A stretch of DNA of 64,000 bases from Halosimplex litoreum (GTDB lineage: Archaea; Halobacteriota; Halobacteria; Halobacteriales; Haloarculaceae). The notes beneath the pieces were generated by a model. The model did no database searches. It was not told the DNA's origin and saw only the letters and a program-made list of their open reading frames with translations. The stretch covers positions 2,789,836 to 2,853,835 of the forward strand of contig NZ_CP065856.1 of NCBI RefSeq assembly GCF_016065055.1. Direction: 5' to 3'. Shown piece after piece: positions 34,301 through 42,783 of this stretch (positions are counted from its first letter, which is position 1; every line of letters begins with the position of its first letter). Made by a program: the position numbers and the translations under genes.

Positions 34301-34363
34301 GTCCATCGGACCCCGCGGCGGTCCGGGCTACCGGTATCAGGATTCGAAATGCCCGCGGTAGAC

Positions 34364-34370
34364 CTATATT
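34364..34370 (+). promoter_or_regulatory. Box A for the KaiC-histidine kinase operon
   Basis: CTATATT about 26 nt before ATG 34393, the expected box A position for a leaderless transcript. Confidence 0.55.
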
Positions 34371-34392
34371 TCGTCCGCCGAATACGCTCTTA

Positions 34393-35856
34393 ATGACCTC
34401 CAACGACGATTCACTCGTGCGGGTGACGACCGGTGTCTCGGGTCTCGACGAGGTGCTCGAGGGCGGGCTGATCGACGGACGGAGCTACCTCGTCCGGGGC
34501 CAGCCCGGGTCGGGCAAGACCGTCCTCGGCCTGCACTTCGTGACCGCGGGCGCCGCGGCCGGCGAGCGAAGCCTGTTCATCAACCTCGAAGAGGACGAGG
34601 CCGACGTGCGGGCAAACGCCACGTCGCTCGGGTTCGACCTCGACGGCGTCGACGTGCTCGACCTGTCGCCCTCTTCGGACTTTTTCGCCGAGGACCGGTC
34701 CTACAGCGTCTTCGGCGCCGACGAGGTCGAAGGCGACGACCTCACCGAGCGCATCGCCGAGCGCGTCGCCGACCGCGACCCCGACCGGGTGTTCGTCGAC
34801 CCCGTCACGCAGTTCCGCTACCTGACCGGCGACGAGTACCAGTTCCGCAAGCAGATCATCTCCTTTACGCGCTTTCTCGAAGAGCACGACGCGACGGTCC
34901 TGTTTACGTCCCAGACGACCACCGAGTCGCCCGACGACGACCTGCAGTTCCTGAGCGACGGGATCCTCGAACTCGCCTACGAGAACGACCGACGACGGCT
35001 GACCGTACCGAAGTTCCGCGGCTCGGACAAGCGGGCCGGTCCCCACGGGATGGCCATCCGCGGCGACGGCATCCACGTCTACCCCCAACTGGTCCCGTCG
35101 GCCCACGGCGTCGGTTTCGACACCGAACCCATCCCCTCCGGTATCCCCGCCTTCGACGAGTTGCTCGGCGGCGGCATCGAGCGGGGGACGATCACCGTCG
35201 TCAGCGGCCCGACCGGCGTCGGCAAGACCACGACGGGGACGCAGTTCCTCTGCGAGGCGGCCGAGCGCGGCGAGCGGTCGACGGTCTTCCTCCTGGAAGA
35301 GTCGGTCGACACGTTCGAACACCGCTCGGAGGCCGTCGGCATGCCGGTGTCGTCCATGCGTGAGGAGGGAGTCCTCGCCGTCGAAGGAGTCGAGCCGGTG
35401 ACGACCTCGCCCCAGGAGTTCGCCCAGCGCGTCCGCCGCGAGGTCGAACAGCGCGACACACGCGTCGTCATGATCGACGGCGCTCGCGGATACAAGCTCT
35501 CGATGCAGGGCGACGACGACGACCTCGTTCGGGAACTCCACGCGCTGGGCCGCTACCTGAAGAACATGGGTGTGACGGTGATCCTGATCGACGAGATCGA
35601 CACCATCACCGGCGAGTTCCAGGCGACCAACTCCGGGATCAGTTACCTCGCCGACAACGTCGTCTTCCTCTCGTATCTGGAGATGGACGGCGAGCTCCGG
35701 AAGGTCGCCGGCGTCCTGAAAAAACGGGTCGGCGACTTCGAACGCGCCCTCAGGGAGTTTCGGATCACCAACGATGGGATCGCCGTCGGCGACCCGCTGA
35801 CCGATCTGCGGGGCGTCCTCCGCGGGGAGCCCGAGTTCGTCGACGCGGGTGAGTGA
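34393..35856 (+). CDS. KaiC-like double-domain RecA ATPase
   Basis: A 487-residue protein with two KaiC domains. The first has Walker A GQPGSGKT (36-43) and catalytic glutamates at 66-67; the second has GPTGVGKT (272-279) and Glu302-Glu303 (LLEESVDT). Both P-loops look intact, as in cyanobacterial KaiC, although KaiA and KaiB are absent. The canonical CII phosphosite Ser-Thr pair is not evident. The stop codon shares one base with the histidine kinase start, so the kinase is very probably its partner. Haloarchaeal KaiC-like proteins are linked to light or redox signalling rather than a proven clock. Confidence 0.9.
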   Translation: MTSNDDSLVRVTTGVSGLDEVLEGGLIDGRSYLVRGQPGSGKTVLGLHFVTAGAAAGERSLFINLEEDEADVRANATSLGFDLDGVDVLDLSPSSDFFAEDRSYSVFGADEVEGDDLTERIAERVADRDPDRVFVDPVTQFRYLTGDEYQFRKQIISFTRFLEEHDATVLFTSQTTTESPDDDLQFLSDGILELAYENDRRRLTVPKFRGSDKRAGPHGMAIRGDGIHVYPQLVPSAHGVGFDTEPIPSGIPAFDELLGGGIERGTITVVSGPTGVGKTTTGTQFLCEAAERGERSTVFLLEESVDTFEHRSEAVGMPVSSMREEGVLAVEGVEPVTTSPQEFAQRVRREVEQRDTRVVMIDGARGYKLSMQGDDDDLVRELHALGRYLKNMGVTVILIDEIDTITGEFQATNSGISYLADNVVFLSYLEMDGELRKVAGVLKKRVGDFERALREFRITNDGIAVGDPLTDLRGVLRGEPEFVDAGE

Positions 35857-37463
35857 TGCGGGAGCGCAACGACGACCCACCCGCCCGCGTTCGCGTGCTC
35901 GTGGCCCACGACCGCAACCGAGAGCTGCTGACGGAGTGGCTCGGCGACACCTACGAGGTCGTGACCGGTATCGACGAGGGCGTCGCTGGTGAGGACGGCG
36001 GCGACGGGCCGTTCGCCGACACGGACTTCTGTCTGGTCGACCCGGAGGGGTTCGCCGCCCACCGCGAGCGACTGCGGACGTGGAAAGACGAGGCCGACCC
36101 GGTGTTCGCGCCGGTCGTGCTCGTGACCGAGGAGCCCCTGAGCGAGGGGCTCGACCCCGAGAGCTGGGAGAGCATCGACGGGCTGTACGTCGTCGACGAC
36201 GTGGTCCAGATCCCCGTCGAGAAGGCCGTTCTCTTCCGGCGGCTGGAGAACCTCCTCTCGCGGCGGTCGCTGTCGACGGATCTCGCCCGCTCGTACGAGC
36301 GGGCGGAGGAGCGGTTCGCCTCGCTCTTTCACGCGACGCCGGACCCAGCGCTGGTGCTCTCGGAGGGGCACGTCATCTACGTCAACGACGCCTTCTGCGA
36401 GGAGTTCGCCGTCGACCGCGACGACATCCACTGGCGCCATATCGCCGAACTCGACGCGCTGCCGCCGTCGACCAGAGACGGGATCGAGTCCCAGATCGAG
36501 CGGGTGCTCGCCGCCGAGGCCGGGGCGGCCGAGGCGACCGGCGACGACGGCGCCTCGCCGGAGGACCTCCGGGAGGCGGCGGTCGACGACGGCACGGACG
36601 ACACGGTCTCGACTGGGTCGGACACGGACCTCGACGACGCGCCGACGGACCAAGCGCCGGACGACCGGACGGAGACGGTCGTCGTCGAGCGGCCGGACGG
36701 GGAAGAGCGCTACGTCGAGACGAACGTCAAACCGATGATCCTCGACGACCGGCGAAACGTCGCGGTGGTGATGCGCGACGTGACCGACCGCCGCCGCCGC
36801 AAGCGCGAGCTCGAACGGAAAAACGAACGGCTCGAGGAGTTCGCGAGTCTCGTCAGCCACGACCTGCGCAACCCGATTCAGGTGCTCGACGGGCGACTGA
36901 GCCACCTCGAAGCGGTCGATACCGGCGGGGAGCCGTTCGCCGGCGACGAGTCGCTGGCCGACCAGGTCGAGCCGATGCGGCGGTCGGTCGACCGCATGTC
37001 CGACCTCGTCGAAGACATGCTGACGCTGGCACGACAGGGTACCGCCGTCGACGAGACCGAAGTCGTCGACCTCGCCGCGGTCGTCGAGGAGGCGTGGACG
37101 ACGACGGACGTGCCCGAGGCGACGCTCGCCGTCGATACCGACCGCTCGCTGGCCGCCGACCCCTCGCGGCTCCGCCAGCTGTTCGAAAACTGCTTTCGCA
37201 ACGCCGTCGACCACGGTCCCGACGACGTGACCGTCCGTATCGGCGACCTCCCGGACCGAACGGGCTTTTTCCTCGAGGACGACGGTCCCGGCATCCCCGA
37301 GTCCGAGCGCGACGCGGTCTTCGCGCTCGGACACACCACGAGCGACGACGGGACGGGCCTCGGTCTCGGTATCGTCTCGGAGATCGTCGACGCCCACGGC
37401 TGGTCGATCTCGGCGACCGAGAGCGCGGACGGCGGGGCGCGCTTCGAGATCGTGACCGAGTGA
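35856..37463 (+). CDS. Sensor histidine kinase with receiver-like and PAS domains
   Basis: A 535-residue protein. Residues about 10-130 resemble a receiver domain (RVRVLVAHDRNRELL, putative phosphoacceptor Asp62 in FCLVDPEGF). Residues about 150-310 are a PAS domain interrupted by a roughly 60-residue acidic insertion (220-275). HisKA follows with SLVSHDLRNP (His335), then HATPase_c with the N box NCFRNAVDHG, DDGPGIPESE and GTGLGLGIV. No membrane helix is present, so it senses in the cytoplasm. Translationally coupled to the KaiC-like ATPase. Confidence 0.92.
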   Translation: MRERNDDPPARVRVLVAHDRNRELLTEWLGDTYEVVTGIDEGVAGEDGGDGPFADTDFCLVDPEGFAAHRERLRTWKDEADPVFAPVVLVTEEPLSEGLDPESWESIDGLYVVDDVVQIPVEKAVLFRRLENLLSRRSLSTDLARSYERAEERFASLFHATPDPALVLSEGHVIYVNDAFCEEFAVDRDDIHWRHIAELDALPPSTRDGIESQIERVLAAEAGAAEATGDDGASPEDLREAAVDDGTDDTVSTGSDTDLDDAPTDQAPDDRTETVVVERPDGEERYVETNVKPMILDDRRNVAVVMRDVTDRRRRKRELERKNERLEEFASLVSHDLRNPIQVLDGRLSHLEAVDTGGEPFAGDESLADQVEPMRRSVDRMSDLVEDMLTLARQGTAVDETEVVDLAAVVEEAWTTTDVPEATLAVDTDRSLAADPSRLRQLFENCFRNAVDHGPDDVTVRIGDLPDRTGFFLEDDGPGIPESERDAVFALGHTTSDDGTGLGLGIVSEIVDAHGWSISATESADGGARFEIVTE

Positions 37464-37500
37464 GAACGGCCGCTCGCCGATGGGGCGGGCGGCTCGCCGC

Positions 37501-38550
37501 TCAGGTGTGCATCTCGCCGAGTTCGGCGAGCAGGTGCGAGACGTGGATGCGGTCGCTGGTACCTTCGTGGAGGTCCACGTCGATCTCGCCGGCCAACCGG
37601 TGGACTCGCGCCAGGTCGGCCCCGGAGTACCGCGACCGGGCGACCGTGAGCACGTCCTCCAGCACCTCTTCGCCGCTGTGGCCCTCCTCGACCAACAGGT
37701 CGTCGAGCGCCTTGCGGGCGTCGGTGAACTCGCCGGCCTCGGCGGCGGTCACCATCTCCTGCACCCGCTCGTCGGCGCCCAGCGACCCCAGCACCTCGTA
37801 TGCGGTGTTCATCGTGATCTCGCCTTCCTGTTCGTGGGTGGTCTGGGCGGCCAGGATCGCCTCCCGGAGATCGCCGTCGGCGTAGCCCGCGACGTACTCG
37901 ATGCCTTCGTCGTCGTAGTCGGCGCCTTCCGCGTCGACGATGTCCTCCAGCACGGCGACGGTCTCGTCGTGGGTCGGCTTGCGGACGGCGACGGGGAAAC
38001 ACCGCGAGCGGATCGGCGGGATCAGCGCCGAGGGCTGGCGCGTCGCGATGACGAACTGCGTCGCCTCATAATACTGCTCCATCACCCGACGGAGCGCCTG
38101 CTGGAAGTCCTCGCGGACGCCCTCGGCGTTGTCCAGCAGGACCGTCTTGTAGTTGCCCGAAACCGGCTGGTAGCTCGCCGACTCCTTGAGGACGTGGTTG
38201 ATCAGGTCCGCCTTCGAGGACTCCCGGCGGCGCTTGCTGTCGATGAACTGCGCGAACCGGTCGTCCTCGCTGACCTCTTTTTTGGTCATGTCGAAGAAGT
38301 CGGCGACGTTGATCTCCACCAGATCGGCGTCGGGGTTGTCGTGGAGCTCGTCGGCCAGCGCGCGGACCGCGGCGGTCTTGCCGGCGCCCTTCGGCCCGTG
38401 GACCAGCAGGTTCATCGGCTCGGTGACGACGCTCTTCAGGTGGTCGCGGACCTCCGGCTGAGGCAGGTCGGAAAGCGCCGGCGCGTGGGTCTCCGTCCAC
38501 AGCGGCCCCTCGACCGCCGCCCGTCCGTCCTCGCCGTCCTCGTCGGCCAT
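37501..38550 (-). CDS. Replication factor C small-subunit-like AAA+ protein (second RFC)
   Basis: A 349-residue clamp-loader-like protein: Walker A GPKGAGKT (52-59), a Walker B LLDNAE where the usual DEAD is changed to DNAE, and RSRCFPV as the arginine finger. The head WTETHAPALSDLPQ replaces the typical KYRP. Haloarchaea carry two diverged RFC small subunits besides RfcL; this is the less canonical one. The weakened Walker B suggests that it may be a poor ATPase within the pentamer. Its start at ATG 38550 matches the conserved head. Confidence 0.85.
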   Translation of the reverse strand: MADEDGEDGRAAVEGPLWTETHAPALSDLPQPEVRDHLKSVVTEPMNLLVHGPKGAGKTAAVRALADELHDNPDADLVEINVADFFDMTKKEVSEDDRFAQFIDSKRRRESSKADLINHVLKESASYQPVSGNYKTVLLDNAEGVREDFQQALRRVMEQYYEATQFVIATRQPSALIPPIRSRCFPVAVRKPTHDETVAVLEDIVDAEGADYDDEGIEYVAGYADGDLREAILAAQTTHEQEGEITMNTAYEVLGSLGADERVQEMVTAAEAGEFTDARKALDDLLVEEGHSGEEVLEDVLTVARSRYSGADLARVHRLAGEIDVDLHEGTSDRIHVSHLLAELGEMHT

Positions 38551-38668
38551 TGCCCGCCGATAGGTCACCCCCGCGTATCAATCCACCTCTCTCGGACCGG
38601 AGCGCACGACCGGTCGGTCGTCCCTCCGACGCAGAAGACTTATCGTTCCGCCGTCACGTCGTGGGCGC

Positions 38669-38905
38669 ATGGACGGCGCTGGCGGCGAAGACGTCGGCGA
38701 CAGCGGGACCGGATCGAAGGCCAGCGGTGCGAGCGCCCCGGACGCGGTGGCAAAGAGCGAAGCGGCCAGCCGGAGCGAGGACGCGGAGGCGGTTTCGGGG
38801 TTCACGGGGTCGTCGGTCGTCAGGACCGTCGTCGCCTTTCTCGCCGGTCTCGGCGCGTTCTTCGCGCTGCTGTACGCTCTCTCGATCGTCTTGAACTCGT
38901 ACTGA
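38669..38905 (+). CDS. Small single-helix membrane protein
   Basis: A 78-residue protein with a Gly/Ala/Ser/Asp-rich N-terminal half and one C-terminal hydrophobic helix (about 50-74), the C-terminus in SIVLNSY. An ACTTATC box lies about 28 nt before the ATG. The long polar head and C-terminal anchor resemble SecE/Sec61-like or SCP-like tail-anchored proteins only in topology; no family assigned. Confidence 0.5.
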   Translation: MDGAGGEDVGDSGTGSKASGASAPDAVAKSEAASRSEDAEAVSGFTGSSVVRTVVAFLAGLGAFFALLYALSIVLNSY

Positions 38906-38955
38906 GCGGACCGGTCCCGCGACGGTCGGGACTGCGCGGGGGTCGTGGCTGGCAG

Positions 38956-39624
38956 TCAGTTCACGTAGTCCTCGTGCCCGCTGGCGACGAGGTACTCGCG
39001 CAACAGCGCCGGGAAGTTCCGACCCTCGAGATATCGCAGACCGAAGTCGTCGGCCCAGCCGACGATGCCCTGGTCTTCGGTGACGACGCCGGCTTCCAGC
39101 TCGCGCGCCAGGATGAGGAGGTCGAAGTCCTCCCGGGAGTCGAGCACGCCCTGTCGGAGCGCGCGGCGGTACTCGTCGCGCAGGTCCGAGATGACCCTGT
39201 CGACCTCGGTCATGTGGTCGTGGTCGTCGACGGTGTCGGTCGAGGACTGTTCGGCCTCGCGGACGGCCTTCTCGGCGACGCGAAGACCGCGGTTGACCCG
39301 GTCGGACATCTCGTCGACGAACTGGTAGACGATGTGGGCCGGCACCCGCACCTCGTAGCGGGCCGGCGCCTTCGTGATGACCCAGGTGTCGAGCTTGGCG
39401 AACACCTCGTCGCTCACGTCGCGGTCGCGCAGCATCTGAGTCAGCTCCTCGTCGATCGTCGGCGGCATGTAACAGGAGATGTTCAGCGCGAGCTTCGCGT
39501 CGGCGACGAGTTCGAGCAGTTCGAGACAGGCCCCCTCGAGGTCCTGGCCGTCGTCGCGGATCGCCTCGGTGATGAACACCGACGTATCGAGTACGAACCG
39601 CTGTTTGAGTGGCGAATCCGCCAT
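38956..39624 (-). CDS. RNA-free ribonuclease P (HARP), PIN-domain RNase P
   Basis: A 222-residue PIN-like protein: [14 protein letters not shown] (first acidic residue), a helical middle with [11 protein letters not shown]-type region, and [29 protein letters not shown] with the remaining acidic residues. This matches the family once called RNA ligase partner, later shown to be homologue of Aquifex RNase P (HARP), which trims tRNA 5' leaders without RNA. Archaea with HARP also keep the ordinary RNA-containing RNase P, and in Haloferax the gene is dispensable, so its role here is accessory. Confidence 0.9.
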   Translation of the reverse strand: MADSPLKQRFVLDTSVFITEAIRDDGQDLEGACLELLELVADAKLALNISCYMPPTIDEELTQMLRDRDVSDEVFAKLDTWVITKAPARYEVRVPAHIVYQFVDEMSDRVNRGLRVAEKAVREAEQSSTDTVDDHDHMTEVDRVISDLRDEYRRALRQGVLDSREDFDLLILARELEAGVVTEDQGIVGWADDFGLRYLEGRNFPALLREYLVASGHEDYVN

Positions 39625-40186
39625 TATCGGCTGCTACGCGTCGAGCCGTCAAGAAGTGCGCGGCCGGTGTGGCGCGATGCTCGGTTCGTATTGTGAGTGT
39701 ATCGGTCGATTCGGGTGAGCGAGTCGCGGAGCGCAGTCAAACGACAACGACCGCAGTCGACGGCAAGCGATGAACGCCCTCGGCACGCTCGCGGCCGCTG
39801 TGCGACATATCTTCGCTCCCTGCGGTCGCTCAGATAGCGGTCCCGCACCGGCCGCGACCGCGCCTCACGGGTCGCTTCGCTCCCCGTTCGGCCGACCGTG
39901 GCGTTCGCTTCGCTCACGCCACGCGCGCCTCGCCCGTTCAGTCCGCCAGGGTCACCCGACCCACGCAGCACTACACCGTGCCACACACCTCCCCAGCCGA
40001 CTCGCTCGCTCCGCTCGCTCATCCCTCGCACAATTCCGTCTCGCGGCCTCACGTTCGTTCGGCACGCTCGACAGCTCGCGCCACCGAAAGTGACCACTCA
40101 GTGATCTGTACTGAACGAAACCGATACGTGACGCGTCGCTCACGGATCGGTTCCGAGGACGAAAACGCGGAGACAGTCGGACGACG
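39625..40186. other. 562-nt non-coding region rich in TCGCTCCGCTC-type inverted repeats
   Basis: No convincing gene. The region has many short copies of TTCGCT/AGCGAA-like motifs. GTGGCGTTCGCTTCGCTCACGCCAC is split into a perfect stem GTGGCG/CGCCAC with smaller palindromes inside (39898-39922). TCGCTCGCTCCGCTCGCTCA-like runs follow near 40004-40022. Open frames here encode only Arg/Ser/His-rich low-complexity peptides. Similar sequence occurs in the nested palindrome at 53.2-53.4 kb. Confidence 0.6.
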
Positions 40187-40363
40187 TTACGCCGGAGACC
40201 AGCCGCATACCGAGCAGTCTGTGGCGGCCGAGTCGTGGAGTCCCCCGCAGTCGGGGCACTGCTTCTTGTTGTAGTTCTCTTCCCAGCCCGCCTCCTCGAC
40301 GTCGTGTCCGCGGTCGGTTAGGAACTCGTCGAACATGTCGTCGGTGCTCGGTGCGGACGCCAT
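40187..40363 (-). CDS. HVO_0416-family mini zinc-finger protein
   Basis: A 58-residue protein with a helical acidic head (DDMFDEFLTDRGHDVEE) and a C4 zinc finger (CPDCGG and CSVCGW). The pattern matches the HVO_0416-type haloarchaeal zinc-finger family. Start at ATG 40363 keeps the conserved MASAP head; AT-rich sequence with TATA-like runs lies upstream. Function unknown. Confidence 0.78.
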   Translation of the reverse strand: MASAPSTDDMFDEFLTDRGHDVEEAGWEENYNKKQCPDCGGLHDSAATDCSVCGWSPA

Positions 40364-40528
40364 ACATGCTACGCTATACCACACCAGCATATAGGTCTAT
40401 TGGTATGCGAAACCTTTGCACACGAAATCGGGCCGTCGCGGGTCGGCCCGGCGGAGCGGCTCGGTGACCGTGTGTCGTCGATCGGTCGGATCCAAGGACA
40501 TATGCCGTAGTTGTCCGATACACCCGCT

Positions 40529-41839
40529 ATGGCACGGAAACGGGCGAGTCGTCGTCGGTTCCTGGCGGCCGTGCTGGGCGCGTCGACGGTCGGACTGAGT
40601 GGGTGTGGATCCGACGGTGACGCGACGACGACACCGGGGGACGCGGGCACAGCGACGCCGAGGGATACGCCGACGGATACGCCGACCGCCTCGGCGACGC
40701 CGACCGATACGGCGGAGCCGACCGATACGGCGGAGCCGACCGATACGGCGGAACAGACGGCGACCGCGACGCCGGACGCGTCGTCGTTCGCGTCGTGGCC
40801 GACGTTCATGCGAAACGACGAACGCTGGGGACACCATCCCGACGCGACGGGCCCCCAGGAGGAAGTCTCCGCCGACTGGACGAAGCAGTTCGACCAGGAC
40901 GCGGTGAACGCGACGCCCGTTCTGGCCGACGGAACGCTGTATATCGGCGCGGGCGGCGCCGGCGACGACGACGGGTCGTTCCACGCGCTGAATCCCGTGA
41001 CCGGCGAAACGAAGTGGTCGAAAGACGTCGCCGCACCGGTCACCAGCGCGGCGGCGATCGACCGCGGGTTCGCCTACTTCGGGACGACCGACGGCGTGTT
41101 CTACGCGCTGAACACCGACGACGGCTCGGTGTTCTGGGAGTGGGACCTGGGGTCGACGGAGGACTTCACGGCGCCCGCCGTCGTCGACCGGGGCGTCTAC
41201 GTCGGGTCGAGCGGCAGCCCCATCTACAAGTTCGACGCCCTCGACGGCGGCCTGGAGTGGAACCAGAGCACCTACGGCTCGATCACCGCCCCGCCCGTCT
41301 ACGCCGACGGCACGGTCTACGCCACGAGTGCCGACCAGGAACTCTACGCCGTCTCCGATTCGGGGGACCTCCAGTGGACGGTAGACCTCGGCGGCAGCGC
41401 CAACGGCGTCGCCCACCGCGACCGGCGCCTGTTCGTCACCAGCGAGAACAACAGGCTGACGCAGGTCAACGTCCGTGGCAGCACCGGCTGGCAGATCTCC
41501 CGGAGAGACGCGTTCGCGGCGACGCCAGCCGTGACCGCCCAGCGCGTGTTCGCCGGTACCCGCGGCGGGACGCTGTTCGCCTTCGACGTCGGCGACGGCC
41601 GGGAGCTGTGGCGAGTCACCGAACCCAGCGGCGGCGTCACCGCTGCGCCGGTCGTCGCCGACGGCACCGTCTACGTCGGCGCCCGCGACGGCAGCGTCTA
41701 CGCCGTCACTGCCGAGACCGGCGACCTGAAGTGGTCGTTCGCTACGAGCAACAACATCGAAGCGGCCGCGCCCGTCGTCGCCGGCGGCCGCGTCTACATC
41801 GGTAGTCAGGACGGGACGCTCTACGCGCTCGGCGAGTGA
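40529..41839 (+). CDS. Tat-exported lipoprotein with PQQ-type propeller (BamB-like)
   Basis: A 436-residue protein. The head RASRRRFLAAVLGASTVGLS contains a twin-arginine motif and ends in a lipobox with lipidated Cys at about 26 (GLSGC). A Thr/Asp/Glu/Pro-rich linker with an 18-nt DNA repeat (40700-40753) follows. The rest is a propeller of seven or eight blades (SVYAVTAETGDLKWSF, DGTVYVGARDG). The protein would be tethered to the outer face of the membrane. It is similar in body to the propeller at 25221 but anchored at the other end. Confidence 0.88.
   Translation: MARKRASRRRFLAAVLGASTVGLSGCGSDGDATTTPGDAGTATPRDTPTDTPTASATPTDTAEPTDTAEPTDTAEQTATATPDASSFASWPTFMRNDERWGHHPDATGPQEEVSADWTKQFDQDAVNATPVLADGTLYIGAGGAGDDDGSFHALNPVTGETKWSKDVAAPVTSAAAIDRGFAYFGTTDGVFYALNTDDGSVFWEWDLGSTEDFTAPAVVDRGVYVGSSGSPIYKFDALDGGLEWNQSTYGSITAPPVYADGTVYATSADQELYAVSDSGDLQWTVDLGGSANGVAHRDRRLFVTSENNRLTQVNVRGSTGWQISRRDAFAATPAVTAQRVFAGTRGGTLFAFDVGDGRELWRVTEPSGGVTAAPVVADGTVYVGARDGSVYAVTAETGDLKWSFATSNNIEAAAPVVAGGRVYIGSQDGTLYALGE
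40700..40753 (+). repeat. 18-nt in-frame tandem repeat in the lipoprotein linker
   Basis: CCGACCGATACGGCGGAG repeats three times, the last with a final-base change, encoding the period-six peptide TDTAEP. It is preceded by shorter GGATACGCCGAC duplications. Such repeats can change in copy number by slippage, altering linker length. Confidence 0.85.
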
Positions 41840-41860
41840 CCGTCCGACGATTTCAGCCGG

Positions 41861-42208
41861 TCACCACAGCGTCGCCGCGAGCGTCGACCCCAGCCAGACG
41901 GCCGCGAGCGCGCCGAGCAGGTTCACGGCGGCCTTGCCCAGCGCTCGCCGGCGTTCGCCCGTCTCGAACAGCCGCACCGTCTCGAAAGCGAACGTCGAGA
42001 ACGTCGTGAACGCGCCGCAGAAGCCGGTCCCGAGCGCGAGCACCGCGGCGTCCCCCACCGGCGCCACCAGGGTCGCCCCGAGCGCGAAACTGCCGAGGAC
42101 GTTCACCGCCAGCGTGTCGCCGGTGCGGGCGTCGATGCGCTCGCCGAGCAGGTGCCGAGCGAGCGCGCCCGCGACGCCGCCGACGCCGACGAGGACCACC
42201 GGGTTCAC
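41861..42208 (-). CDS. crcB: CrcB/FluC fluoride channel subunit 2
   Basis: A 115-residue four-helix protein with the family signature GFCGAFTTFSTFAFE and the Asn-containing VNVLGSFALGA. It starts at GTG 42208, whose GTGA overlaps the stop of the upstream paralogue. Fluc channels export fluoride as dual-topology dimers; in genomes with two adjacent genes the subunits are thought to insert in opposite directions and form heterodimers. Confidence 0.9.
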   Translation of the reverse strand: MNPVVLVGVGGVAGALARHLLGERIDARTGDTLAVNVLGSFALGATLVAPVGDAAVLALGTGFCGAFTTFSTFAFETVRLFETGERRRALGKAAVNLLGALAAVWLGSTLAATLW

Positions 42209-42630
42209 GACAGCCACCTCGCGAGCCAGCGACCGCAGAGGACGCCCACGAGGCCCACTGCGTAGTTGCCGACGACGTTGGCCGCCGCCAGCGTCGGCCC
42301 GACCGAGCCGACCAGGCCCAGCCCCGTCGAGCCCGTCGACCCCGCCAGCTGGGTCGTCTCGACGGCGAACGTGCTGTAGGTGGTAAACGAGGAGAGGAAA
42401 CCGGTGCCGACGACCAGCCGCGTCTCCGCGCTGAGGGCGTCGGCGAAGTGGCGTTCGTACAGGACGACGCCGAGCGCGAAGCTCCCGAGGCCGTTCGCGG
42501 CCAGCGTCCCCCACGGAAACGCGCCGGGTAACGTGAGCGCGAGCGCATACCGCAGTGCCGCGCCGGCGAACCCGCCCAGGGCGACGAGCGCGAGCGGTTC
42601 CAGCCGGACCAGTGCGTGATCGTCGGCCAT
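42205..42630 (-). CDS. crcB: CrcB/FluC fluoride channel subunit 1
   Basis: A 141-residue four-helix protein with GFLSSFTTYSTFAVE and ANGLGSFALGVVL, the fluoride-channel core, and a longer loop between helices 3 and 4 (GSTGSTGLGLVG). It has an acidic N-terminal extension (MADDHALVRLEP). Its stop overlaps the start of the second subunit by 4 nt, so equal expression is expected. No fluoride riboswitch was recognised upstream. Confidence 0.9.
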   Translation of the reverse strand: MADDHALVRLEPLALVALGGFAGAALRYALALTLPGAFPWGTLAANGLGSFALGVVLYERHFADALSAETRLVVGTGFLSSFTTYSTFAVETTQLAGSTGSTGLGLVGSVGPTLAAANVVGNYAVGLVGVLCGRWLARWLS

Positions 42631-42752
42631 TCGCCCGAACGCACCCGCCGCTCCCACACGTGTGTTTCCCTTCGACGCGCGCGGTCGCGCCCCCGGTCGA
42701 CCGCTGACCGTGGAGCTCGTCGCCCGCTCCGTGGAAAACTTTCGGACGAGCG

Positions 42753-42757
42753 TTTAT
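42753..42757 (+). promoter_or_regulatory. Box A for 42784-43233
   Basis: TTTAT about 28 nt before ATG 42784, consistent with a leaderless transcript. Confidence 0.5.
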
Positions 42758-42783
42758 GACCGGAGACGGGACCAGCCCCCTCC

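Noticed and set aside
37480-39696. Long plus-strand frame across the RFC-like and HARP genes
   Set aside because: It runs antisense to two recognised genes and crosses their intergenic gap; composition is that of a shadow frame.
39770-40093. 107-codon Arg/Ser/His-rich frame in the gap at 39.6-40.2 kb
   Set aside because: Its residues come from the TCGCT-rich palindromic DNA, and basic low-complexity composition is unlike acidic haloarchaeal proteins.
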